Positions 55,343-63,045 of a stretch of DNA of 64,000 nt are shown here, one piece after another. The translations under genes were made by a program, and so were the position numbers. Under the pieces are notes generated by a model. It saw only the letters and a list, made by a program, of their open reading frames with translations, did not search any database and was not told where the DNA came from. The stretch's first letter is position 1. Every line of letters starts with the position of its first letter. The stretch is from contig NZ_CP027805.1 in the NCBI RefSeq assembly GCF_003072625.1, positions 1,238,001 to 1,302,000 on the forward strand. The letters are read 5' to 3'. The stretch is from Limosilactobacillus reuteri (GTDB lineage Bacteria > Bacillota > Bacilli > Lactobacillales > Lactobacillaceae).

Positions 55343-55513
55343 AGAAAAACTTTTGTTTTTCAACAGCCTCTTACTATTTTGCAATATAATAACAAGATAA
55401 CGTGCAAAACAATCACAAGGCTCGAGTCTAAGTACGAACGATAATCAGCCCGTGCCGTGCTAATCATCGTCCTAGCTTAGCCCACCGCCTTGTCGAGAAG
55501 ATTGTTTCACACT
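55343..55513 (+). repeat. long structured repeat, copy A (3' portion)
   Basis: After the target duplication come GTTTTTC..GCCTCTT (right arm of the terminator hairpin), ACTATTTTG, and a large stem: GTGCAAAACAATC (55402-55414) pairs with GATTGTTTCACAC (55500-55512). Inside it CTAAG..CTTAG, ACGAT..ATCGT and CTCGAG/TCGAG extend the fold. The central 85 bases are nearly identical to copy B (59736-59819), but the closing stem differs with matching changes on both sides. Confidence 0.75.
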
Positions 55514-55522
55514 CACTTTCAA

Positions 55523-56236
55523 TTAATTTCGGTCACTCATTCCAAAAATTTGAAGAAGTGAGATGAAGAGGTTTACGAAGTCTAAGTACATTTGAAGGGC
55601 ACCTAGAACAGCTAAACCATTCGTTGATACTTCACCACCATAGTTAATGTAGATTTGCTTCATCTTTTGTGCATCCCAAGCTGTCAAAACAGTAAAGATA
55701 ATAACAGCGATAAAGGAGAAAATGTAAGCAATGGCAGGACTTTGTAAGAACATGTTGATCAGGTAAGCAATCATTAAAGCAATCAAGGCAGCCATTGCGT
55801 GAGCACCAAACTTACTTAAGTCACGCTTAGCAATGGTCCCGTACAAAGCCATCGTGACAAAAACAGCCGCAGATGATACGAAGGCTGAAGCAATGCTTGC
55901 TCCCGAATAAACACCAGCAATAATTGCAAACTCAACACCATAAATTATCGCCGTCAGCATCAGCATAATAAATGCCCCAACTGGGTTCCGCGTAGCACTA
56001 AAGCTTACCCCCATTGACAAAGCAATCGGTAGCAATAAGATAATCCAAACCATTCCAGGGTGAGCACCAAAGAAACCGAAAACAGCACTCCGGAATACCC
56101 CCATGGTCAAGTAAGCACTGAACGCAGAAACAAGAACTGCCAACGTCATGTTTCCATACATTCGGGTCAAGAAACTATTCAAACCAGCTGCGTCAGTGAC
56201 AACCCGACGCCCTGGCTCTTGAGAAAAGTTATTCAT
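55523..56236 (-). CDS. Bax inhibitor-1/YccA family membrane protein
   Basis: 237 residues from the ATG at 56236 (MNNFSQEPGRRV), seven bases after GAGGGAG. Seven membrane helices, with the family end FTVLTAWDAQKMKQIY and the acidic calcium or proton sensor DFVNLFISLLQIFG. BI-1 members form pH-sensitive calcium leak channels. It is downstream of murC behind a small terminator (56284-56308). Confidence 0.94.
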   Translation of the reverse strand: MNNFSQEPGRRVVTDAAGLNSFLTRMYGNMTLAVLVSAFSAYLTMGVFRSAVFGFFGAHPGMVWIILLLPIALSMGVSFSATRNPVGAFIMLMLTAIIYGVEFAIIAGVYSGASIASAFVSSAAVFVTMALYGTIAKRDLSKFGAHAMAALIALMIAYLINMFLQSPAIAYIFSFIAVIIFTVLTAWDAQKMKQIYINYGGEVSTNGLAVLGALQMYLDFVNLFISLLQIFGMSDRN

Positions 56237-56283
56237 CAAGACTCCCTCTTTCTATTTAATTTGACTTTATTTGACTAATTATA

Positions 56284-56308
56284 AAAATGGTAGCAGAGGC
56301 CACCATTT
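56284..56308 (-). terminator. intrinsic terminator of murC
   Basis: On the - strand AAATGGT pairs with ACCATTT around GGCCTCTGCT and is followed by T residues. Confidence 0.7.
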
Positions 56309-56327
56309 CATTCAAGTAAATCTTTAA

Positions 56328-57632
56328 TTATTTTAACAATTTTTTGTACTTTTCTTCGTATTTTTCAACGTCACCGGCACCCATAAAAACAACTACTGCA
56401 TTATGGTATTGCAAAAGTTTGTCCATGGTATCCATGTCGATACCTTCACTACCTTCAATCCGTTGCTCCAAATCGGCACTAGAAACATTTCCAGCATTTT
56501 CACGAATTGAACCAAAGATTGGGGTAACAAAAGTCTTATCTGCCCGGCTAAGTGATTCCGCAAAGCCATCGATATAAGCGGCCAATCGTGAGTATGTGTG
56601 CGGTTGGAAAACAGCGATAACTTCACGATCTGGGTACTTCTGCCGTGCCGCATCAATTGTTGCTTTAATTTCGCTTGGGTGGTGAGCATAGTCATCAATA
56701 ATGGTCGTATCCGCAACATCAGTCTCGCTGAAACGACGCTTTACCCCACTAAAGTTGGCTAGTTCTTGTTGAATCTCATCCATATTCATGTGTTCCATGT
56801 AAGCAACTGCTAGCACTGCTAAGCTATTAAGGACACTGTGTTCACCGTATAAGTGAATAGTGAATGTGCCAAGCTTTTGGTCGCGGAAGTATGCATCATA
56901 CGTTGAGCCTTCTGGTGTCCGTTGAATATTTTCTGCCCGGAAATCATCATCTGGGTTAGTTCCATAGTAGTAAACCGGAACACCAACGTTTAAGTCACGA
57001 AGACTAGGATCATCGCCCCAAGCAAAAATTGCCCGTTGAACTTGCTTACCGTACGTTTCAAATGAATCGCGGACATCTGCCAAATCGTTGAAGTAATCAG
57101 GGTGATCAAAGTCAACGTTCGTCATAATTGCATAGTCTGGGTGATAAGCAAGGAAGTGATCACGGTATTCATCAGCTTCAAAAACAAAGAAGCGTGCGTC
57201 CGTATTTCCCTTCCCTACCCCATCACCGATCAAGTAGCTGGTTGGTTCTACCGCTGCTAATACGTGTGATAACAATGCAGTCGTACTGGTCTTCCCGTGT
57301 GCTCCGGCAATCCCAATACTAGTATAGTTCTTAACCTCATTTTCAACAGCCTCAGGGTAACTTAAAATTTTAAGGCCTAATTCATGTGCTCGTTTAATCT
57401 CTGGGTGATCATCATCAAAAGCGTTTCCTTGGATAACAATCATCCCCGGTTTCAAATTGGCTGGATCAAATGGCAAAATTTTAATTCCCGCCGCTAACAA
57501 TGGCGCTTGTGTAAATGTTTCCTTTTCAATATCTGAACCTAGTACTTGGTGTCCTTTGTCATGAAGGATACGTGCTAAAGAGGCCATCCCGGTCCCTTTA
57601 ATACCAACAAAGTAATATGTATTTTGTTCCAT
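56328..57632 (-). CDS. murC: UDP-N-acetylmuramate--L-alanine ligase
   Basis: 434 residues from the ATG at 57632 ([12 protein letters not shown]), with AAAGGA upstream. Nucleotide motifs: [11 protein letters not shown] (UDP-MurNAc site), [15 protein letters not shown] (ATP P-loop), [11 protein letters not shown], and [14 protein letters not shown]. It adds the first alanine of the peptidoglycan stem peptide. The upstream region contains a hairpin and then an IS30 copy. Confidence 0.97.
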   Translation of the reverse strand: MEQNTYYFVGIKGTGMASLARILHDKGHQVLGSDIEKETFTQAPLLAAGIKILPFDPANLKPGMIVIQGNAFDDDHPEIKRAHELGLKILSYPEAVENEVKNYTSIGIAGAHGKTSTTALLSHVLAAVEPTSYLIGDGVGKGNTDARFFVFEADEYRDHFLAYHPDYAIMTNVDFDHPDYFNDLADVRDSFETYGKQVQRAIFAWGDDPSLRDLNVGVPVYYYGTNPDDDFRAENIQRTPEGSTYDAYFRDQKLGTFTIHLYGEHSVLNSLAVLAVAYMEHMNMDEIQQELANFSGVKRRFSETDVADTTIIDDYAHHPSEIKATIDAARQKYPDREVIAVFQPHTYSRLAAYIDGFAESLSRADKTFVTPIFGSIRENAGNVSSADLEQRIEGSEGIDMDTMDKLLQYHNAVVVFMGAGDVEKYEEKYKKLLK

Positions 57633-57668
57633 CAATCCAATTCCTTTCAACAATTCAATTTAAAATAA

Positions 57669-57707
57669 GTGCGAGGGATAGATCAGCAACTATGATCCAT
57701 CCCTCAC
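57669..57707 (-). terminator. strong hairpin upstream of murC, possible orphaned terminator
   Basis: GTG.GAGGGAT.GATC pairs with GATC.ATCCCTCAC around a short loop. No - strand gene now lies upstream except the IS30 element, so it may be the terminator of a gene left beyond the insertion or a murC leader structure. The U tract after it on the - strand is weak. Confidence 0.45.
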
Positions 57708-57761
57708 TAAATAATAAAGCATTATAAAATTTTGGCAATAGTAATCAGCTGTTTTTTATTA

Positions 57762-58846
57762 CGCCGTTTGTAAAATTAAGTTAGAAAATAAGTTAGAAAA
57801 ATAGAAAAGCCATTTGTGGTAGACTTTTGAATACCCCTAAACAAAAGAAAGGAAACCACAAATGACTTACACCCATCTTACCACAAACGAGCTGACAATC
57901 ATCGCCCATTCTTTCGTGCAAAAGCTTAAAGCGTACCGAGTGGCCCGAATGATCAACCGTTGCGCCGAAACCGTTTATCGCGTTTATCGTTACCTGGAAA
58001 CCGGTGCCTCAATTGCTGATTATCAAGATCACTATATGCGCAATAAGCAACGTTGTGGCCGAAAACGTACTCAGTTGTCACTGGCTGAACTCACTTATAT
58101 CAACGACAAAATTGCCCAGGGGTGGACGCCTGATACCATTATTGGGCGCGCTGAGCGCCCAATTAGTTGTAACCGGCGAACTCTTTACCGGATGTTTGAA
58201 CGTGGCCAGTTCGGCTTCGATGTCCGTTCCTTGCCGATGCGAGGTAAGCGGCACCCGAATGGCTATGTCGAGCGCCGCGGGAAGGCTGGCCAATTGGGGC
58301 GAAGTATTCACGAGCGTGCCAAGGACTTTCCGCACTATGCCACTGAATTTGGGCACCTTGAAGCTGATACCGTCCAAGGCAAAAAGCACCAAGGGGCGGT
58401 AATGACCCTGACCGAACGCCAATCGAAGGTCGAAATTGTACTCAATGTGCACGAAAAGACGGCTGATGCGATTAACCAACACTTAAGTCAGTGGCTTCGG
58501 AAATTCCCGCGGTACTTCTTCAAATCGATTACCTTTGACAACGGAAAAGAATTCGCCGGCTGGCGCGAGATTGCCAATCAATTTGACCTTCACACTTACT
58601 TTGCCGAGGTTGGTGCTCCCAATCAACGAGGGCTGAACGAAAACAACAACGGTCTTTTACGCCGGGATGGCTTAACGAAACAGCTAGATTTCCGCAATCT
58701 TCCTGATGAATTGGTAACCCAACTGATGAGTAAGCGAAATAACCTGCCCCGTAAATCACTAGGCTATCGAACTCCATATGAAGTATTCATGTCTTACGTC
58801 ACTGATGAGCAACTATTTTCTTTCTAACTTAAATTGACATTTCGGG
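57762..58846 (+). mobile_element. IS30-family insertion sequence, copy 2 (intact)
   Basis: 1085 bp with the same ends as copy 1 (CGCCG... and ...TCGGG) and a 3-bp target duplication TTA (57759-57761 and 58847-58849). It differs from copy 1 by having the 11 bases missing there and by a few substitutions (for example an Arg codon where copy 1 has Gln near 57945). The near identity implies recent movement. Confidence 0.95.
57862..58827 (+). CDS. IS30-family transposase, intact
   Basis: 321 residues. N-terminal helix-turn-helix (residues 1-60, LTIIAHSFVQKLKAYRVARM), then the DDE catalytic core with D in HLEADTVQGK, D in TFDNGKEF and E in ENNNGLLRRDGL. The ATG follows GAAAGGAAACCACAA. It could mobilise the defective copy at 34570. 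Confidence 0.95.
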   Translation: MTYTHLTTNELTIIAHSFVQKLKAYRVARMINRCAETVYRVYRYLETGASIADYQDHYMRNKQRCGRKRTQLSLAELTYINDKIAQGWTPDTIIGRAERPISCNRRTLYRMFERGQFGFDVRSLPMRGKRHPNGYVERRGKAGQLGRSIHERAKDFPHYATEFGHLEADTVQGKKHQGAVMTLTERQSKVEIVLNVHEKTADAINQHLSQWLRKFPRYFFKSITFDNGKEFAGWREIANQFDLHTYFAEVGAPNQRGLNENNNGLLRRDGLTKQLDFRNLPDELVTQLMSKRNNLPRKSLGYRTPYEVFMSYVTDEQLFSF

Positions 58847-58934
58847 TTAGTTTTCTGGGTAAGAAATTTTTCTTCTTTTATTATAAAACTAGTATTTTAC
58901 AAATTTATCTCCATAGATATTTGTTACAAAATAA

Positions 58935-58952
58935 TGTACAATATTAAGTACA
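58935..58952. promoter_or_regulatory. palindromic operator candidate of the toxin-antitoxin operon
   Basis: TGTACAATATTAAGTACA has TGTAC/GTACA arms and an AT-rich centre, and overlaps a -10-like TACAAT, 24 bases before the antitoxin ATG. Phd-family antitoxins usually bind such palindromes to repress their own operon. Confidence 0.55.
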
Positions 58953-58975
58953 AAAAGAAGCAAGGATGTGATTAT

Positions 58976-59269
58976 ATGCCAATTGCTACTACTCAAAGTG
59001 ACTTCAGAAAACATATCAAGGATTACCTTGATCGAGTTAATGAAGACGAGCAAACTGTCTTAGTTGCCCGTTCAAACCAACGAACAGCTGCAATCATCTC
59101 CCAAAACCAATTGAATGCATTGCTTGATGCTGTAAATGCTAAGGAAGATTCATTAGACTATGCTATTGCAAGAGATAAATTAATTGACATGCATATTATT
59201 CCAGATGATCCTATTATTGACTCCAATGACAATTACTGGAATCAATTCAAGAATAGTGAGGAAAAGTAG
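58976..59269 (+). CDS. Phd/YefM-family antitoxin
   Basis: 97 residues from the ATG at 58976 (MPIATTQSDF), with AAGGATG upstream; an earlier frame start is not supported. The N-terminal DNA-binding fold is recognisable (SDFRKHIKDYLDRVNEDEQTVLVARSNQRTAAIISQNQLNAL) and the C-terminal half is acidic, as needed to wrap the toxin. It would neutralise the YafQ-like toxin encoded three bases downstream and repress the operon. Confidence 0.85.
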   Translation: MPIATTQSDFRKHIKDYLDRVNEDEQTVLVARSNQRTAAIISQNQLNALLDAVNAKEDSLDYAIARDKLIDMHIIPDDPIIDSNDNYWNQFKNSEEK

Positions 59270-59272
59270 GTC

Positions 59273-59599
59273 ATGTCTTATTACTCTTTTCGGCCACGTA
59301 AAACATTTAATGCTGACTTAGCATGCCTTGGTAAATTAGACTCATCAATTATTGATGACATCCATGAGGCCATTGATATTTTACTCAATGGCGATACTCT
59401 CCCCAAAGAATATAGGGATCACCACTTACAAAGAAAATATGCTGGTTACAGAGAATTTCATGTCAGGGATACTCCCAAAGGCGCAAAACCTACGAAAACC
59501 AATGATGTTCTAGTAATCTATAAGATTGACCACCAAGATCTTGTATTAGCTGCTGTACGAGCAGGTTCTCACAATAATCTTTTTAATAAGTCATATTGA
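59273..59599 (+). CDS. YafQ/RelE-family mRNA interferase toxin
   Basis: 108 residues. The family pattern is LPKEYRDHHLQRKYAGYREFHV and NDVLVIYKIDHQDLVLAAVRAGSHNNLF, with the conserved His and Arg residues near the C-terminus that carry out mRNA cleavage on the ribosome. It follows the antitoxin by three bases in one transcript. The pair sits immediately after an IS30 copy, which may mean it arrived or was rearranged with it. Confidence 0.87.
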   Translation: MSYYSFRPRKTFNADLACLGKLDSSIIDDIHEAIDILLNGDTLPKEYRDHHLQRKYAGYREFHVRDTPKGAKPTKTNDVLVIYKIDHQDLVLAAVRAGSHNNLFNKSY

Positions 59600-59650
59600 A
59601 AAAACAAATAAGTTTTCGCAAGTCAAAGATAAACATCACAATCGCAGTAC

Positions 59651-59842
59651 AATAATGAGGCTGGGAGAAAACAAAAGTTTCCTCTCAGCCTCAACTACTT
59701 TTATGAACAATAGAAAGATAACGTGGAAAATAACCACAAGGCTCGAGTCTAAGTACGAACGATAATCAGCCGTGCCGTGCTAATCATCGTCCTAGCTTAG
59801 CCAACCGCTTTGTCGAGGAGGTTATTTCCCACTCTCATTATT
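59651..59842. repeat. long structured repeat, copy B (complete)
   Basis: Between GCAGTAC (59644-59650) and GCTTGC (59843-59848) the outer stem AATAATGAG (59651-59659) pairs exactly with CTCATTATT (59834-59842). Inside are a terminator-type hairpin GAGGCTGGGAG..CTCTCAGCCTC (59657-59692) and a large stem GTGGAAAATAACC (59723-59735) with GGTTATTTCCCAC (59820-59832) enclosing CTAAG..CTTAG and ACGAT..ATCGT arms. The terminator half also serves the toxin gene. No coding frame spans it. Confidence 0.8.
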
Positions 59843-59892
59843 GCTTGCAGGGGCTTGCGTCGCTCCCATCAAAAGCACTTATCGCTTTTTTG

Positions 59893-60540
59893 TTAGTTTT
59901 CTAGATAGAACGTATCAGCCTTGGCAAAATCAACTGGTTCACCGACTTCTTGCCAATCATTAGGGATAATGAACAAACCCTTTTCATCAGGAGCGTTCTT
60001 AATCCGTAGTTCACGGAAACCACAAAGCATGCCGTCACTATCGACACCCATCAACTGACCAGGCCAAATGATCTTACCATCTGGCATCATCGCACCAGGA
60101 CGAGCAACTACGACTTTAATACCTTCTGCAACATTAGGAGATCCACACACGATCTGGACAGTCTTATCAGCAGCAATCCGTGTTTGCGTCACCTTTAAGT
60201 GGTCAGACTTAGGATGGTCAGTGATCTTTTCAACATAGCCAACCACAAACTTAGGATCTTCGTCAGCTGTTAAGAGCTTATCGAAGCCCGCTTCTTGTAA
60301 CTTTGCATTTAATTTTTCAACTTGAGCGGCATCTAAAAATACTTGCCCGTTTTCACTTGTTAATTCTGGTAAGATCTTGCTGGCGTTCATAAAGTTATAG
60401 CCAAGTAATGCACCATCTTTTGCAGCGGTGATCTGAGCTACATCATCAGCAATCTTAGTAATTTGGTCATCCGCATCTGGAGCGGTAATAACGACTAAAA
60501 TGTCGCCTAATTCATTGGGATTGTAACTTGAAATTAACAT
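59893..60540 (-). CDS. ytpR: YtpR family tRNA-binding (EMAP/OB-fold) protein
   Basis: 215 residues from the ATG at 60540 (MLISSYNPNE), with GAGG 8 bases upstream. The N-terminal 90 residues match the DUF4479 domain; residues about 97-205 form an OB-fold like the N-terminal domain of PheT (HPKSDHLKVTQTRI, QIVCGSPNVAEGIKVVVA, MGVDSDGMLCGFRELRI). Free-standing YtpR proteins bind tRNA or act in stress response; the partner is unknown. Downstream of a thioredoxin gene with a hairpin between. Confidence 0.93.
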   Translation of the reverse strand: MLISSYNPNELGDILVVITAPDADDQITKIADDVAQITAAKDGALLGYNFMNASKILPELTSENGQVFLDAAQVEKLNAKLQEAGFDKLLTADEDPKFVVGYVEKITDHPKSDHLKVTQTRIAADKTVQIVCGSPNVAEGIKVVVARPGAMMPDGKIIWPGQLMGVDSDGMLCGFRELRIKNAPDEKGLFIIPNDWQEVGEPVDFAKADTFYLEN

Positions 60541-60620
60541 CAAATATTCCTCTCTCTAATATAATCTACTATTTTACATTATTACATAAAAAGAAGACTA
60601 TGAAAATCTAATTTAAAACT

Positions 60621-60666
60621 AAAGAAGGCCGAATAATTCAGTCCCTTTATTTTCACAGCCTTCTTA
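60621..60666 (-). terminator. terminator-like hairpin between thioredoxin and ytpR genes
   Basis: On the - strand AAGAAGGC pairs with GCCTTCTT with a long loop between, and a T run follows. It lies directly after the thioredoxin stop codon. Confidence 0.55.
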
Positions 60667-60668
60667 TT

Positions 60669-60989
60669 TTACTTCAAATTGTTTAAAAAATCTTCAACTT
60701 GTTGCTTAGTTTTACGATCTTTATTGACAAATCGACCAATTTCTTTACCATTATTAAATACAATGAAACTTGGAATTCCAAATACATTTAATTCAGCAGC
60801 GAGGTCGATGTTTTCATCGCGGTCAACTTCATAGAAAGTATAATCACTGAAGTCTTGTCCGATCTCAGGCATTGCCGGCTTAATAAAGCGGCAATCTGGG
60901 CACCAGCCAGCCGTAAAGAAAAGGACGACCTTGCCATTGCCGATAGTTTCAATTAATTGATCTTCTTTTAATTGTGGTAGTCTTTCCAT
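60669..60989 (-). CDS. thioredoxin-like protein (YtpP type)
   Basis: 106 residues from the ATG at 60989 (MERLPQLKED). The active site is WCPDC in FFTAGWCPDCRFIKPAMPEI, with the cis-proline in VFGIPSFIVF. It acts as a cytoplasmic thiol-disulfide exchange protein and is regularly encoded next to ytpR. An ATG three codons upstream is also possible; the RBS (AGGGATGAGG) does not decide. Confidence 0.93.
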   Translation of the reverse strand: MERLPQLKEDQLIETIGNGKVVLFFTAGWCPDCRFIKPAMPEIGQDFSDYTFYEVDRDENIDLAAELNVFGIPSFIVFNNGKEIGRFVNKDRKTKQQVEDFLNNLK

Positions 60990-61153
60990 AATCCTCATCC
61001 CTATATCATTTTAGCAATATTATACCATGCTTCTTATCTATTGTAAGCAATCTGCTTGCAAGGATTGGATATTTGGATTTTAATAATTAAAAATGATAGA
61101 ATAAATGAGAAGTTAAGAACGGATTAAATTTAAATAGCGAAGGAAGCAATCAT

Positions 61154-61492
61154 ATGAATGCAAACAATAACTCCCTCAACCCCTGGCTGATTCCAGTCAC
61201 ATTAGGTGCATCTGGAATCGCTGGTTTTATCGCTGGCAAACTTTTTGGTAACCGCCAAATGTCTGCTGAGCGGATCTTAAAATTAGTCAAAAACGATTTT
61301 GCAAGTGAAGGTTCTTTAACCGGTAGCTGGATCAATGATAAAGCAATACCTTTTCAACGATTTGCGGTTAAAACCCATGCTTATAAAGGCGGCGTTTCTC
61401 GTCTAGAAGATGGCGAAGAAGTAGATTACGAGTTTATTGCTGATGCATATACTGGTAGTCTATTAGAATTAAAACGGATTGAGAATAACTAA
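61154..61492 (+). CDS. membrane-anchored PepSY-like protein
   Basis: 112 residues. The N-terminal helix (PWLIPVTLGASGIAGFIAGKLFG) is followed by a soluble domain ending YEFIADAYTGSLLELKR, the closing pattern of PepSY domains. PepSY proteins are often inhibitors of proteases or sensor modules at the membrane. RBS GAAGGAAG precedes the ATG. An ISL3 element begins 34 bases after the stop codon. Confidence 0.75.
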   Translation: MNANNNSLNPWLIPVTLGASGIAGFIAGKLFGNRQMSAERILKLVKNDFASEGSLTGSWINDKAIPFQRFAVKTHAYKGGVSRLEDGEEVDYEFIADAYTGSLLELKRIENN

Positions 61493-61525
61493 AGCAAAGG
61501 CTGGGGATAAATTTCCCGGATTTTT

Positions 61526-63019
61526 GGCTCTTCGTCAAGAAGTACTGATGAGAAAATAAAATAATTTTACTAAGCAGCTTGTGCCTGGACTTTGGCATGA
61601 GCTGTTTGTTTATTTTGCCAAGTTATTGCGATATAGGTATTTGGTAATGCAAGAAGAATTCTAATCCGGAAATTAAAGAAATTACGAAAGCCATAAGCAG
61701 TTCGTTTAATAACTTTAATTTTATTATTAGTTCCTTCAACAGGACCGTTTGTATAGGTGTCATATTTGAAACTATTATAGATTTCTTGTTTATGACTACG
61801 AAGGGTACGCTGAACTTTCTGTAGTGCTTGTGGAAGCTGTGTCCATTTAATTACGAGTAAGTTTTTTTAATTCTTTCTTACTACGATGAGCAATCGCCAT
61901 AATTAAGTCTTGATAGTATTCATAAGCTTTTTTTAATTCATTATCAAAACTTAGGAGACGGTGAATAACTTCAACATCGGTTAATTGAGCGTAACTAAAG
62001 TTACGTCTTAGCCAATAATTATTATATTTAAGCTCATTAGCAGGTGTTAAGAGTAATTTCCAAAAATGCTTAAGTGCACGCCACTCATGAGTGGCAGCAC
62101 CAGCGCGATTCATTACTTGAATCCTGATTTTATTTAATGCACGATACGCTTGAGCAACGATGTGAAAATGATCAGCGATAATTATAGCGTGAGGGAAGAG
62201 TTCATGAATTAAGTGACGATATGGAGTGTATAAGTCAACTGTTACTGTTTGAACTGCTAGGCGTGCTGAACGGTCATATCGAAGAAAGTAGTTCCGCAAA
62301 TAACTATTTTTTCGTGACAGGATAATGTCAAGTGTCCGTTTATTTTCAATGTTCATTAGAATCATACTCATTCCACTGGGCGCAAAGCGACCAGATTTAA
62401 AATCATCAAAAGCAATATGACGAGGCAACCAATGATAGTTAGGCTTGAAAAATTGATCAAGGTTTGTAATGACTCGTCTAATTGTCCAGTCAGAGACATT
62501 TAGTTCTTTGGCTAAATCACTTTGTGATTCATTTTTCGTCAGAAGCATCATGGCTCGTTGTTTTATCGCTAAAGAAATATGATCATGATAATTAATATCT
62601 CTAACAGCCGCTAATTTAGTAATTACTTCAGGACAAGAAGAGGAAGCTTTACAGATATATTTTTGCTTTTTAATCGACCAGATTGTTGGTTTAAAGTGAA
62701 GCTCTGGTCCCAAGCAACTAACTATTTTATAGCCATTCTTACACATTAGCTGTCCACATCGTGAGCAATGCATAGGATAAGTTTGGATGAGATGGACAAT
62801 GATTTGATTAGGTTGATCTTCAATTGGATTATCAAAGTTCTTTTCATCTAGTTTGAGATAGGGATCTTTAACTCCTAAGATAGTTCTGATAGAATTGTTC
62901 ATGAAAGATGGTCCTTTCTTAACGAAGACGGGGTCCAACCATCTTTCGCTTTTTTATTTTAAATTTTAAACAAATAAAGCACTGATGTTAAATCCATCAG
63001 TACTTAAAATTGTAGAGCC
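61526..63019 (-). mobile_element. ISL3-family insertion sequence, copy 2 (inactive)
   Basis: 1494 bp with inverted ends GGCTCTTC... and GGCTCTAC... sharing AAGTACTGATG near base 15. Flanked by an exact 8-bp target duplication GGATTTTT (61518-61525 and 63020-63027). It is a different family member from copy 1. Its right end lies 26 bases before the glutaminase ATG. Confidence 0.94.
61570..62902 (-). pseudogene. ISL3-family transposase, frameshifted at an A7 run
   Basis: From the ATG at 62902 (MNNSIRTILG) the zinc finger (CSRCGQLM), helix-turn-helix (SQSDLAKELNVSDWTIRRVI) and the first two catalytic Asp motifs (AFDDFKSG and VDLYTPY) are read. At seven A residues (about 61862-61868) the frame reads into TAA after KKLTRN. 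With six A it continues LLVIKWTQLPQALQ to NGPVEGTNNKIKVIKR (the catalytic Glu) and stops at 61570. The truncated product lacks the Glu, so it should be inactive. Confidence 0.88.
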
Positions 63020-63045
63020 GGATTTTTTAATTAAAGGAGGATATC

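Noticed and set aside
61862-61868. Programmed ribosomal frameshift for the ISL3 transposase
   Set aside because: The shift needed is +1, whereas an A7 run favours -1 slippage, and ISL3 transposases are normally made from one frame. Kept as probable mutation.
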